In this document: positions 23,205-41,759 of the stretch, piece after piece
Numbering within the stretch: the first letter of the stretch is position 1
Layout of the letters: every line of letters starts with the position of its first letter
DNA from: Hofstenia miamia
Lineage: Eukaryota > Xenacoelomorpha > Acoela
Length of the DNA stretch: 41,759 bases
Assembly (NCBI GenBank): GCA_004352715.1
Contig: SCFE01000081.1
Coordinates: 531,952 to 573,710, forward strand
Direction: 5' to 3'
Position numbers and translations under genes: made by a program
The notes under the pieces: model-generated
Databases searched by the model: none
What the model saw: the letters and a program-made list of their open reading frames with translations, nothing else
Told to the model about the DNA's origin: nothing

Positions 23205-23395
23205 GTTTAGGGTTTAGGTCAATAAATTAATATAAATGTAGGTTTAGGTTTTAGGTTTGCGAAAAGTCAAGTTGTCACTTGGGTTAGGCTTAGGTATATA
23301 AAATATTGTAAAATTTAGGGTTTAGGTTTATGAGACGTCAAGTTGTGATTTGGGTTAGGTCAATAAATTTTTAAGTATAGGTTCTAGATGACGTC
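23205..23395. repeat. Degenerate telomere-like GGTTTAGG patch with a ~71-bp tandem unit
   Basis: TTTAGGG, TTTAGGT and GGGTTAGG words recur on the + strand. A unit containing TTTAGGTTT, then GTCAAGTTGT, then TTGGGTTAGG occurs at 23251-23288 and again at 23321-23359, about 71 bp apart, with a partial earlier copy at about 23206. It could be an old interstitial telomere-like insertion or simply a minisatellite. Confidence 0.6.
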
Positions 23396-24975
23396 CTATA
23401 ATGATTGCGTAGACACAATAGTGTATATATCTTACTTAGCTGATCTGCAATAAAGCCATAAAATATATAATAATTAGGTATTTAATTTAATATTTCATGT
23501 TCTAAAATTTCTTGGGATTTTTATATGGCAAATTTTTTACAATACGATCCAGAGAGTGTGCTAATTTTAAAAAAGCTTTGTGTGTAACATGAATACAAAG
23601 CTAGTACTTTAATTGATTGTATTAGCTGAATTTTTTTTCACTGATTATTTAAAAAAAATTTTGCACATATGTTTCATAGAAATTCAATAGTAATATAGTG
23701 AAGAAATTTTCGGGACGATTTTGGATACCGAATTCACAGCGGATGTGTAGATTATGGATTTGGAAATGTTGGGGAAAGTTTGGTTTGGAAATTTCTGATT
23801 TGAAGACTTCGAAAACTAAAATTGCTTAATATTATATTTGGCGAAGGTGCAGAATACTGCCACGCGGAATCACGCATACGAAATAAAGACTAATTGGGGG
23901 TAAAAACGATGAGAAATACAATAAAATACATTAAAGTTTTAAAAAAATTGTCTATATAGACTAATAGCTTAACATAATTAACAAAATTCGTAGCACGCTT
24001 TCGATATTTAAGAAAGTATGAGTTGACAACCAAAATATTTGACTCCAAAATTTCTAATTATAAATGTATATTGACGGAAATCTATAAATTTATAACTCAA
24101 AATTAGTAAAATATGTTTTTGGTAAAGACAACTTTAAAGCAGAATAAACTAAAAAATTTACAAACAGTGATTATAAATATAAATTCAATAAAAATATATA
24201 TTATTTTTAGGGTCTTAATACATGGTTACATGTAATACATTGCACAACTATCGATAATTCGGCTAATAAACTTTAAGAATTCCATGTAGTTCGAAACAAT
24301 CATTTTAGAAGATAATTTACTAAACATTTTTACTTACATTTATTTGAATTTTAAGGCATATAAAGGCATAGAGAAACGAATATCTCATATAATATGATTG
24401 TTTCAAAGAAATAAATCAAAATTATTATACTAGAGTTACACCAAAAATTACTCCAGCATAATACAATTCTCCAAATAAACTCTATTCAGATCAGAGTTGG
24501 AAGTTAATACGTTACATAAAACCTAATTCAAATTAATATTTTATACATATGACAATGGAATACATCATGACGTCTTATAATTGTATAGAACGCAATGGAA
24601 CATCAACATATTCGTAAAAGTTTTCAAAATACAATAAAAGCCATACCTGAGATATTTTGATGTTTGCTGTAAGTTTAATTTTATTATATTTACAGTCGTA
24701 TACAAAAAATAAAAAATGAAATTTTAACTTCCAAAGTAAATTGGAAATATGTTTTAATCAAATTTTAAGAACCTTTTGTCTATGCATTAAATCACAGCCA
24801 AATTATATTTGCGCCATCCATCAGTTGAATTTTAATTTTATATACAAGAGCGTATGTATTTTTAAATTAAGCATCACAAAATGCTGGTAAAATCAAATAA
24901 TTTATGGAATGCCGCTTCTTAAGCAATCAGCCAGTTTGATTAGTGGCAATTTAATAATGCTTGTTATTATCAGTT

Positions 24976-25015
<40 letters not shown>

Positions 25016-25157
25016 ATTCATTGTTCCTCTCAGGTAGGGCACAAACGATACAACTTTCGTTGCAAAACCAATTAAAATAAGAAATAATGTTAGAGGAATT
25101 TAAATTATTTCAAAATTATCCTATCATATTGCGCATATTCAGCACTAAATAGAACTC
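23396..25157. other. No gene seen; AT-rich intergenic sequence
   Basis: No coding motif on either strand. Contains a (TA)n tract at 24979-25010. Confidence 0.45.
24979..25010. repeat. (TA)n microsatellite
   Basis: About 16 uninterrupted TA units. Confidence 0.95.
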
Positions 25158-25917
25158 TTAACCCTATTCCAGTTGGGGGGGGGGCAAAATTGCCCCCCTG
25201 TCGGAGATTTGTTATAACTTTTTTTAGACCCCATTACACAACTAAATTTTTCGACTCAGTGAACAAAATTTATCTATAACCAATCCCTGAAAATTTTGAG
25301 TCAAAAGGACCTGTACTTTTTCCTCCGTAAGCATTTTCCGGAAGTCTATTGGCAAAATTTCGGTAAAAAATGGTAAAATACCTAGTTTTTTGAGGCTATA
25401 GCACAATATTTTTGTCTCTATAAGCTTTGAGACGTAGGTTTTCCAATGTATTATGTCTAAGGTAACACAAATCAATGAAAAAAACTTTCCTTTTTGTTTT
25501 TTTGTATCTATTTGTGGTTCAAAAAATGAAAAATGTGAAAAAAAAGTCTATTTTACAACCTGCGATGACGTCATATTTTCCATTTTTGCAATAAATAATG
25601 CTCAAAATCTGCTCAAATTTTACCCAAATGATGTTTGGAAACTAATATACATCAAAAAAATGTATAAGATGCTTTTTATGCAATTTTTGTTGTAAAAATG
25701 CTAAAATCAGCTATGCCGACATAAAATGATGACGTCATCACATGAACACGTGACCAAAACCGATGGTACCTTTTTTTTCTTGATGGTAACATGTCATACT
25801 ACAACCCTACAAAGTTTTATCGAATTTCGTTAAGAAATGAGCATTCTAGACAGGGGGGGGGCAAATTTGCCCCAACTGTTTAACGTACATAAAAAAGCCC
25901 AACTGAAATAGGGTTAA
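25158..25917. mobile_element. piggyBac-like MITE with TTAA target duplication
   Basis: TTAA at 25158-25161 and 25914-25917 flank a 752-bp body whose ends are CCCTATTCCAGTTGGG and, inverted, CCCTATTTCAGTTGGG (15 of 16 identical). A TTAA target with CCC-starting ends is the piggyBac signature. Just inside each end is a G-run/C-run hairpin: GGGGGGCAAAATTGCCCCCC near 25180-25198 and the matching GGGGCAAATTTGCCCC near 25856-25873. The interior has only short frames with no transposase motif, so it is non-autonomous. It ends about 470 bp upstream of the ABCE1 start codon. Confidence 0.9.
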
Positions 25918-26383
25918 GGCAGAAATTGTTTAATGGATAAACTGCACCATGGGCTAGACTGGACATTTTAATTAGTGTGTTTTATACGCAAGTCTTTCAC
26001 TGTCATTTCACTTAACAATAAGACTGTTCGATTTATCGCTAGTAATATTAAAGCTGAAATCTAGGTTTTGTCTTTAATGAAATTATTTCTTACACATTTG
26101 TGCAAATGTACACTATCTACAAACATAAACAAAGATCGTAGATATGTTTTTGAAAAAAAGGACTAACTCGGTTTTCGTATGCAATGTCATCTATAAATTA
26201 TACATTAAAACAAACTTTTTTATCTTTGAATAATGTGAGTTAATGTGCGAATCCCTATATATAATCAGTTACTCAATTAATACATTTTAAAGGCATTGAG
26301 CCAAGTTTCATATTTATTTATTTAGCATAATTATTAAAGAAATTGATGTTTTAAAAAAATTGTGTATAATTTTGCTTTAGGAA
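25918..26383. other. Upstream region of ABCE1, no clear promoter element
   Basis: AT-rich sequence between the MITE and the start codon. No convincing TATA or initiator stands out from the base composition. The final bases TTTGCTTTAG (26371-26380) look like a splice acceptor, so the transcript start is probably further upstream or the mRNA receives a spliced leader here. Confidence 0.45.
26371..26380 (+). promoter_or_regulatory. Splice acceptor 3 nt before the ABCE1 start codon
   Basis: TTTGCTTTAG|GAA-ATG has the same TTTAG ending as nearly every acceptor inside the gene. An acceptor this close to the ATG means either a 5'-UTR intron or a trans-splice site for a spliced leader. The sequence alone does not decide between them. 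Confidence 0.65.
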
Positions 26384-35938
<9,555 letters not shown>

Positions 35939-35994
35939 CACAGCTACCTGGGAGTCAATCATTGAATAATGATGGTGCTATGTTAAATTATTTG

Positions 35995-36000
35995 AATAAA
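35995..36000 (+). terminator. Polyadenylation signal of ABCE1
   Basis: AATAAA 57 bases after the TAG stop, the canonical hexamer at a plausible distance. In AT-rich DNA the hexamer is common by chance, so position is the main support. Confidence 0.6.
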
Positions 36001-36767
36001 ATCAGTCTGTTTGTTCTGTCCAATTTATAAATTACAGAATTCCGCACATTCGCTACTTGTATATTGAAGCCTTGTTTAAAAGGTGTACTTCCTTGAATTA
36101 TTCATTTGAACTTTAATTGTCTAGGATTTTTTTAAAAACATCTTTGATGGCTTCTTGCGAAATTTGAAAAACATATGACTCACAAACTAATAGAAATATT
36201 GAAGATCTGAAAACACCACATAAAAGAGAATTATCTCCATTTTCATTCACGTTAAAAATCCTGCGTTGCCGTGACCTTTGTATTTATCCCTGGCATGCTT
36301 GCACATAAGGAAACTGATGTGATTCCTATTACCTCAATGTTCAGTACCTTAGTACCTGGCCACGTTGCCTCGGGGCGACCATTCAAACTGTAAGCTCACT
36401 GAGTATCAGTGATCAGTCGCCCCGAATCAAAGAGATCATGGCACAATTTTGCATCCTAGTGTATTTTCGGTCCTGGGTTGAATGCCACGGCATCTGACAG
36501 GCTAGTTAATTATTTTAACAAGATGCAAATAGCAGGAATCTTCTTAAATCAGAATTTAAAGCTACTGTATTAAACATAACACAAATCTTTTTTCTTTTTC
36601 CCAGACACTGAAAATCCCTTTTAGATGTCAAAATTGAATTGCGAAGTATGGCAGTTGCCAAAATCTACATCCAACATTTCTAACAAGGTATAGGACTTTG
36701 CTGCTAATCCAAATAAATAATTTCGACAATTTTTGATACTACTATTTGACTTTGAAGAAAAGAAACA
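36001..36767. other. Intergenic sequence with a GC-rich hairpin
   Basis: No gene seen. A GC-rich hairpin lies at 36370-36425 (separate entry). Confidence 0.5.
36370..36425. repeat. GC-rich two-level hairpin
   Basis: TCGGGGCGAC (36370-36379) pairs perfectly with GTCGCCCCGA (36416-36425). Inside the loop CACTGA pairs with TCAGTG around a GTA turn (36397-36411). It stands out from the AT-rich surroundings and could be a structured RNA, a SINE-like piece or a transposon end. Confidence 0.65.
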
Positions 36768-36956
36768 TTGCATAGCTATGAGTCTTCAACTTCAGAACCA
36801 TCCCTATTGAAACTTTTATCAAATGAGGAAATTGAAAATGCCAGAAAAACTTCATTAAATTTCCAACACCCATGTCATAGTCAAGCATTTGAGGGATTTG
36901 TAAAAGTGGGAAATACATCCAGTATATCTTTATGTGAACTTGAATACAGTGATTAG
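36768..36956 (+). pseudogene. Fragment of an uncharacterised repeat-type protein (PCHSQA motif)
   Basis: A 62-codon frame has NFQHPCHSQAFEGFVKV followed by NTSSISLC. From memory this resembles the 'PCHTQAVERcVK.vTeaS..V' stretch found in uncharacterised, transposon-associated proteins of several invertebrates. The recollection is unverified. The fragment has a stop soon after, so it is a remnant. Confidence 0.35.
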
Positions 36957-37270
36957 ATTAATTGACGAAATCTACGTTCCTGAAAACTGATGAAAGGTTA
37001 TGACTAAAAGAAAAAATTCTGCAGTTAAATTTGGGTTGTGGATACTTGCAATGCTGAATTACTGAAATTATGTGAACTACTTAATTGTGTATTTTACAAA
37101 ATCTTTTTTGTGAGGTGAATTTGCTTGCAATAATAAAATTTTAAATAACTTAATTTTTACAATTGATATGAAAATTTAACAATTTTAAAACTTGTATAGT
37201 TTGTAATTCTTAAAGCCAAAATCCACGTCCTAGTGTCTATAGATCAAAGATTATAGCAACGTTTCCTAAA

Positions 37271-37519
37271 TTGCAGTGCGGCCTACCACCAAGTGGCAGT
37301 AGCAGTGATTTAGGTTCCACTTGTGGTGAGGACTACATTGGATATAGTAGCAGACAATTAAGCAGAAGATTAAAAGAACACGAACCTAAATCAACAATAT
37401 CAGAACACCTAAGTGAATGTGGATTAAATTATTTTCAGATCAACCATCCACAAAAACTTAAAAGCAATCGTCAGTATATACAAAATATCTATGCAACCAA
37501 GTCTTATCACCAACGCTGA
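37271..37519 (+). pseudogene. Penelope-like GIY-YIG endonuclease fragment
   Basis: The frame carries CGEDYIGYSSRQLSRRLKEH, followed by STISEHLSECG. This matches the Y-I-G then R-x-L-x-x-R-x-x-E-H and S-x-I-x-x-H pattern of the GIY-YIG nuclease at the C-terminus of Penelope-like elements. The nuclease nicks DNA to prime reverse transcription. Only this domain is present here; the first GIY-like strand is weak (CGLPPSG), and no reverse transcriptase lies just upstream. Confidence 0.72.
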
Positions 37520-38299
37520 TTACATATATCAGCATGAATTACCTTAAATCAACGTTTAATTGCATAATAAATCTTTCAATAAAATAAGGTATATCTAGAG
37601 GGAATTTTTTGTTAATTGACGATGCTGAAGTTAAGTCTAATGTTTTGATTAAAATTACTAAAGATCCTTAACAATAATAAATTAGCATCAGCCATTTTCC
37701 TTCATAAAGGTGAACGAGAAAGTACAAAAAGAATCCCCATTCAAATCAAAATAGTTTCATGCATTAGGAACCATGTCTAGCAGTTAGAATAATGTGAAAA
37801 CTATTGGTCTTCTTCCAAAATAATTTTCAAATTTTTGTTTTTAATTGTGCAAAGTAGCACAGCCTGACAAAGTTTCCCGGTTCTACAATATAGAGAAAAG
37901 TTGGAATTTTGATTAGCCTATTTGTCATAATTCTTGGGCTATGAAGTTTACGTGGTATTCTTAATTATATGATTCTAAAGTGATAATATATCAGCTTTCA
38001 TTATGTTAAGTGTTGTTTGTAAAAGAAGAAAAAATATTTATATATAAATAAGGTCAAAGGTCGCGGTTTAAGAACTTTAATTTTAAATGTGAATCGAAAA
38101 TAATTCCAAGGTATTTAAAGACTCAACTAAAATGAAAAAAATGAAATGAAATATCTATATTTAGAAGGAGCTTTTTACAATATAAAATACTGTTTACAAC
38201 TCTAAATGGCGTCAAACAACAGAAATAAAGAAACAAAACACATACAAAAATAATTACAAGTACTAGCTTGGGCTATGGCGAATTTAGGTTACATGCGGT
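37520..38299. other. No gene seen
   Basis: AT-rich sequence between the GIY-YIG fragment and the 3' side of the minus-strand retrotransposon. It may include that element's 3' untranslated part, but no tail repeat is evident. Confidence 0.4.
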
Positions 38300-40200
38300 C
38301 TATTTAATAATCACTATTATAAAAGTTAAAAACCCGCCATTTGTATTCAAGCTTCCCTTTGTATAACTACAGAAGTATTTTTTAATTTCGTTTTTGAATA
38401 ATTTTGATTTATTTATTTGTTTTATATGAATGCTGTTAAAATTAAGTTCATACTGTGAGGTATCAGTAGATGCAGAATTTGACGTAACAATGCAGAATTG
38501 AGTTTTTAAAGGATTCACTCTTAACCTTAAGCAAACAAAAAATTTAGTGAGACAAGTACAATTTTTTTCAAGAGTTTGAATGGCTTTTTCCAGAGATTTA
38601 TTAGTTACATAGTATGGCATCATTGGCCTATTTTGTAACGTCACATGTTGTTAAATCGGACGAATCGTTTTTGTAATTATTAAATAGTAAGGGACCCAAA
38701 ATTTTCCCTGTGGGAAACCATTTTTAGTAAAAACTCAATCCGAAAAAGATTCATTAAGCTTTACTCGTTGCATTCGATTATACAAGTAAGTATAAATGAG
38801 ACCTATACTATCATTAGAAAAACCTAGAAATTAAACTTTTTGTAGTAATCTGCTATGATCAACCGAATGCTTTCGAAAGGTGTAGCAAGCTACTGCTGAG
38901 TGTTCATTGTCTATCGTTTTTCTCAATATTTCGATAGCTTGTACTAAAGCGTCGCTGGTAGAAATACCTTTACGAAAATCATGTTGGAGTAAAGATCATG
39001 TTTGTAAAAATGCTCATTAATTTTATTAAAAAGAATTCTTTCAAATTCAAATACTTTGCTGATTGAGCATGTGATTGAAATGGGTCTATAATTTAAGCAA
39101 TCTTCAGGATCGTCTTTTTTAAAGAGTGACGTTATATTTCTCAATGTTATTTAGTCTGGAAAAAAGAGTGTCTTATACAGGCATTTAAGATGTAACACAT
39201 TGGTTCAGTTATTAATTCGGCTGTGGGTTTAAACAAGGAAATTGGTATTAAAGGCGGTCCGCTGGATTTGTTTTTTATACAATGTATCGACTTTATGATT
39301 TCATATTTAATTGTAAAACGAAACGAGAAAGAGTGTGAATTTGATTTAGTTTTATTAAGACAAAAAGATACATCCATACCGTTGTGATTTCCTAAATTTA
39401 GAAAAACTTCATTGAAAGCATTGCAGATTTCATTTTTATTCGTAATGGATTTATCTTCATAGTATATTTTTTCTTTTTTTTCCGTTTTCATGTTTTTTCT
39501 ACTTAATGAATTGTTAATGAATTGCAATTTATTTTTTTGGGATGAAAAATTTTGATACTCTGAACGTAAATGAATTATTACATGCTTTCCTATATAGCAA
39601 TTATGATTTTTGAAAATTGATGTAATTTTTCCACTTCTTCTTGTGTTCGATTAAATCAATTCATTTGGAATCAATCTATGGTTTTGAAACATTTGAAGTT
39701 TTTTATGAACCATTCGAATGAGAGAATATATTTTTCTGGGCAACAAATATCCAAATAGAACAGTAAAGTTTTTGTAAAGTTTGATAGCATGTCATGGGGT
39801 GTTAATGATGAATATGTGGAATTTTTTGACACTTCCTGTTGACTTCTCATATTCTTTTCCAAGATTTTGTGGATTTACCTACTTTTAGTATATTCGAATA
39901 AGCAACTATAAAGCAGTGATCTGAGTATGGAAATTCAAAAAAAAATAACTATAAGACGAAACATTTTCTGAGATCATGAAATAGTCAATGAGTGTTTGAC
40001 TATTAGCAGCGATCTGGAAGAAATTCTTTTATTTATTAGTGAAACATTAAAAGTATTAAAAAAATGGCTAAGCTTACTTTTTTAGTTATTATTTAGAAGG
40101 TTTACATTCAAGTCTCCCATTACCATTGTATTGTAACTCAGTGCAGTAGAAAATTTATTTTCCATTTGTAAGAAAAAACTATTTGCATAAGTTATATTTG
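38300..40200 (-). pseudogene. CR1/Jockey-like non-LTR retrotransposon ORF2, 5'-truncated and frameshifted
   Basis: Minus-strand order, 5' to 3': an APE-type endonuclease part with MGDLNVN (near 40106-40125) and, in other frames, TLIDYFMIS and YSDHCFIVA (near 39910-40000); a linker (39671-39862); reverse transcriptase fingers with FNEVFLNLG, then KNKSSGPPLIPI (39147-39527); KKDDPEDCLNYRPIS and ISKVFE (38944-39144); QHDFRKGISTSDAL near 38950; FPQGKILGPLLF near 38700; a degraded YADD region (ANDAI); and LRVNPLKTQF (38300-38644). The first part of the endonuclease is missing and there are several frameshifts and stops. The intact protein nicks DNA and primes cDNA from the nick. This is a dead copy, but its domains are still colinear. 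Confidence 0.88.
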
Positions 40201-40370
40201 GACAATATGAGATCTTTAGCAGCCTCTAATATTTGGAATGATTTAGAAAATGAAATGAGAATAAAAAAAAAATTACAAAAAATTTAGAAAAAAATTAAAA
40301 ATCGTACTTTACATCGAAAAAATACAATCGGAGACACAAACATGCTAAAAACATTTACTGATTTTTTATA
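40195..40370 (+). pseudogene. 3' scrap of a second non-LTR retrotransposon, opposite orientation
   Basis: The plus strand reads SLAASNIWNDLENEMRIKKK then, after a stop, KKIKNRTLHRKN. It looks like the C-terminal tail of CR1/L2-type ORF2 proteins (pattern 's....g..iWN.Lp..ir...s...Fk..lk'). It abuts the truncated 5' end of the minus-strand element, suggesting one inserted into the other. Confidence 0.48.
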
Positions 40371-40488
40371 CTGAGCTTACAACACACACAGACACACATA
40401 CACATTTATTTTGTATATATTTTATTATTATTTTGTAAATACATGTATTTGTAGTTTGTAGCTTTTTTACTTTTATTTATTTACAGCA

Positions 40489-41565
40489 ATGAACCCAGCC
40501 TATATTGTCCAGACAATACAAAGTCCTCTGTGTTCTCAAACTGTTCAAAGCAAGGACTTCCCTTCAATAATTCAATTTCCCAATTGTGGGACTCCGCAAG
40601 GTGGTGTTGTCTCACCAACGCTATGGAATGTAATTGCGGACATAGCCTTAGACATAGTAAGTAAGCAAGCCACAGCAGTAGGTTATGCAGATGAATTAAC
40701 CGCTCTAATCCAGGGTTCTGATACTCAAATTACACACATCAGCAACAGCCAACGCAAGAATTGTATCACCTCGATAGATTTACTTAGCAGTCGTATATCA
40801 GGAGAACACAGCAAAATTATTGGGCTCACCATAGACAAACTTCAGCAAGCACGTTGAACTGAAATCAAAAGAGGTGCAACAATACGTCAGACGCTTCACA
40901 TCGATGAGTTGGCGAGTCTTTGGTGCATCCGCAGATAACTTACGAGAGTTATATCAGAGAGTGGTTTACCAATGATGACTTATGGAATAGCATTATGGGG
41001 CCACGCATGTGCCAAGAAGCAGGTTCAGGCAAGACTTAGAAATATACAACACGCGGCCAATGTTAGAATCTGTAAGGCCTTCAAACACACTGGTTATATG
41101 GAGCTCCTATGCCTATCAAGATGTCTAGGCATAGTTGATGAAATCACAGCCATAGCTGGCCGCCAAATAATCACTGAGGAGAAGAAGGAGTCCCTACTAA
41201 AATCGTATCATGCAGCATCGAAGTTCAACTTCAATTACGCCTCATAAGCCCACTTTCCAAGCAATTTACCTCACATTCTTAAACAGGCACTCACGCATCA
41301 CAGTCCAAATAATGATTACTTATCAAAACTCAACACAGACCACTCTCCATTCTGCTACAATAAGACCTGTCACGAGCGAGAAACGATATCACATATTGTA
41401 TTTCGATATCCACGATACAATGGCATTAGACAGCATCTTCTAAGATCAACAAAACGTAAAGGAATGCGATTCGAAAATATTCAAGACCTCGTTAACCACC
41501 AGGAGACACTCATATCGCTTATACAGTTTTTAGGAAAGATGATGCTGAATCCGAATAATGGATAA
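40489..41565 (+). pseudogene. Non-LTR retrotransposon reverse transcriptase (I/R1-like), frame kept, three stops
   Basis: One continuous frame from 40489 to the stop at 41563-41565, interrupted only by stops at 40855 (TGA), 40936 (TAA) and 41245 (TAA). It has GTPQGGVVSPTLWNVIADIA, the PQG block of I/R1/LOA-like enzymes; GYADELTAL at the catalytic box, where the second Asp of YADD is Glu; IIGLTID; MTYGIALWGHAC; and near the C-terminus a C-x4-C-H-x-R-E-T-x2-H-I arrangement, the zinc-knuckle tail of this group. Upstream endonuclease and the start of the RT are absent, so it is 5'-truncated as non-LTR insertions usually are. A 3' region and (TA)n tail follow. Confidence 0.9.
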
Positions 41566-41724
41566 GATAAATGCCTATTTATATGTTACAAAGTTACACA
41601 ATCGTATCCTCGGATAAATCCCGTATAGACTTTATCAGCTTCACCCAATTCTGATCCCTAGATAGCTTTTTTTACTTTGTGTTTGTGCGTTTTATTTTTT
41701 TTTGTTCCCTTACAGGAATTACAA

Positions 41725-41726
<2 letters not shown>
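41566..41726 (+). other. 3' untranslated region of the non-LTR element
   Basis: Between the ORF stop and the (TA)n tract. No other motif is visible. Confidence 0.55.

Positions 41727-41759
<33 letters not shown>
41727..41759. repeat. (TA)n tract, probable retrotransposon tail
   Basis: Begins after ACAAATACA and continues to the window edge, directly downstream of the non-LTR 3' region. Several non-LTR groups end in simple repeats rather than poly-A. Confidence 0.8.

Noticed and set aside
5400-26300. A novel host gene or CRISPR-like array hidden in the long gene-free stretch
   Set aside because: No regularly spaced repeats and no extended open frames beyond transposon remnants were found on either strand.
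36440-36500. GGTCCTGGGTTGAATGCC as a tRNA T-arm / SINE B box
   Set aside because: Not a good B-box match (GGTTCRANNCC) and no A box or cloverleaf upstream.
36980-37020. CTGATGA followed by GAAA, suggesting a hammerhead ribozyme as found with Penelope-like elements
   Set aside because: No stem II can form between CTGATGA and the GAAA, and flanking stems I and III do not pair.

Overview
This window is a piece of a strongly AT-rich eukaryotic, almost certainly invertebrate-animal, genome. The only clearly functional gene is a complete, intron-split ABCE1/RLI1 (ribosome-recycling Fe-S ATPase) on the + strand from 26384 to 35938. I resolve it into 14 coding exons giving 615 codons plus a stop. 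All splice sites are GT-AG and nearly all acceptors read TTTAG. Four introns are only 40-45 bp, while the last is 3980 bp. Very short introns mixed with long ones, high AT, and a likely splice acceptor three bases before the start codon would fit a flatworm-like animal with spliced-leader trans-splicing. The species call is inference and weakly supported.

Left edge (1-5.4 kb): a Ty3/gypsy integrase remnant bracketed by an exact 56-bp repeat, a Penelope-like reverse transcriptase remnant, a PHD-finger-like remnant (minus strand), and a decayed non-LTR reverse transcriptase (minus strand). Middle (7-19.7 kb): no convincing host gene. It is a large imperfect inverted repeat whose arms match in four colinear blocks, with a CAG-ended hAT-like element near the centre, hAT transposase remnants in both halves, and a 1000-N assembly gap inside the right arm. 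Right of this (19.7-26.3 kb) are a short hAT element with a perfect 8-bp target duplication, a telomere-like GGTTTAGG patch, and a piggyBac-like MITE with TTAA ends just upstream of ABCE1.

The last ABCE1 intron holds a stack of nested transposons: a Tc1/mariner-type element (TA targets, core deleted), inside it an 8-bp-duplicating hAT-like element, and inside that a small CCCGA-rich inverted-repeat element. The gene still reads correctly across the stack into a 48-nt terminal exon.

Right edge (36-41.8 kb): a fragment of an uncharacterised repeat protein, a Penelope-type GIY-YIG endonuclease fragment, a minus-strand CR1/Jockey-like retrotransposon (endonuclease plus reverse transcriptase), a plus-strand 3' scrap of another, and a plus-strand non-LTR reverse transcriptase whose reading frame is broken only by three stop codons and which ends in a (TA)n tail. 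Apart from ABCE1, the window is a transposon graveyard. I saw no tRNA, rRNA or CRISPR.
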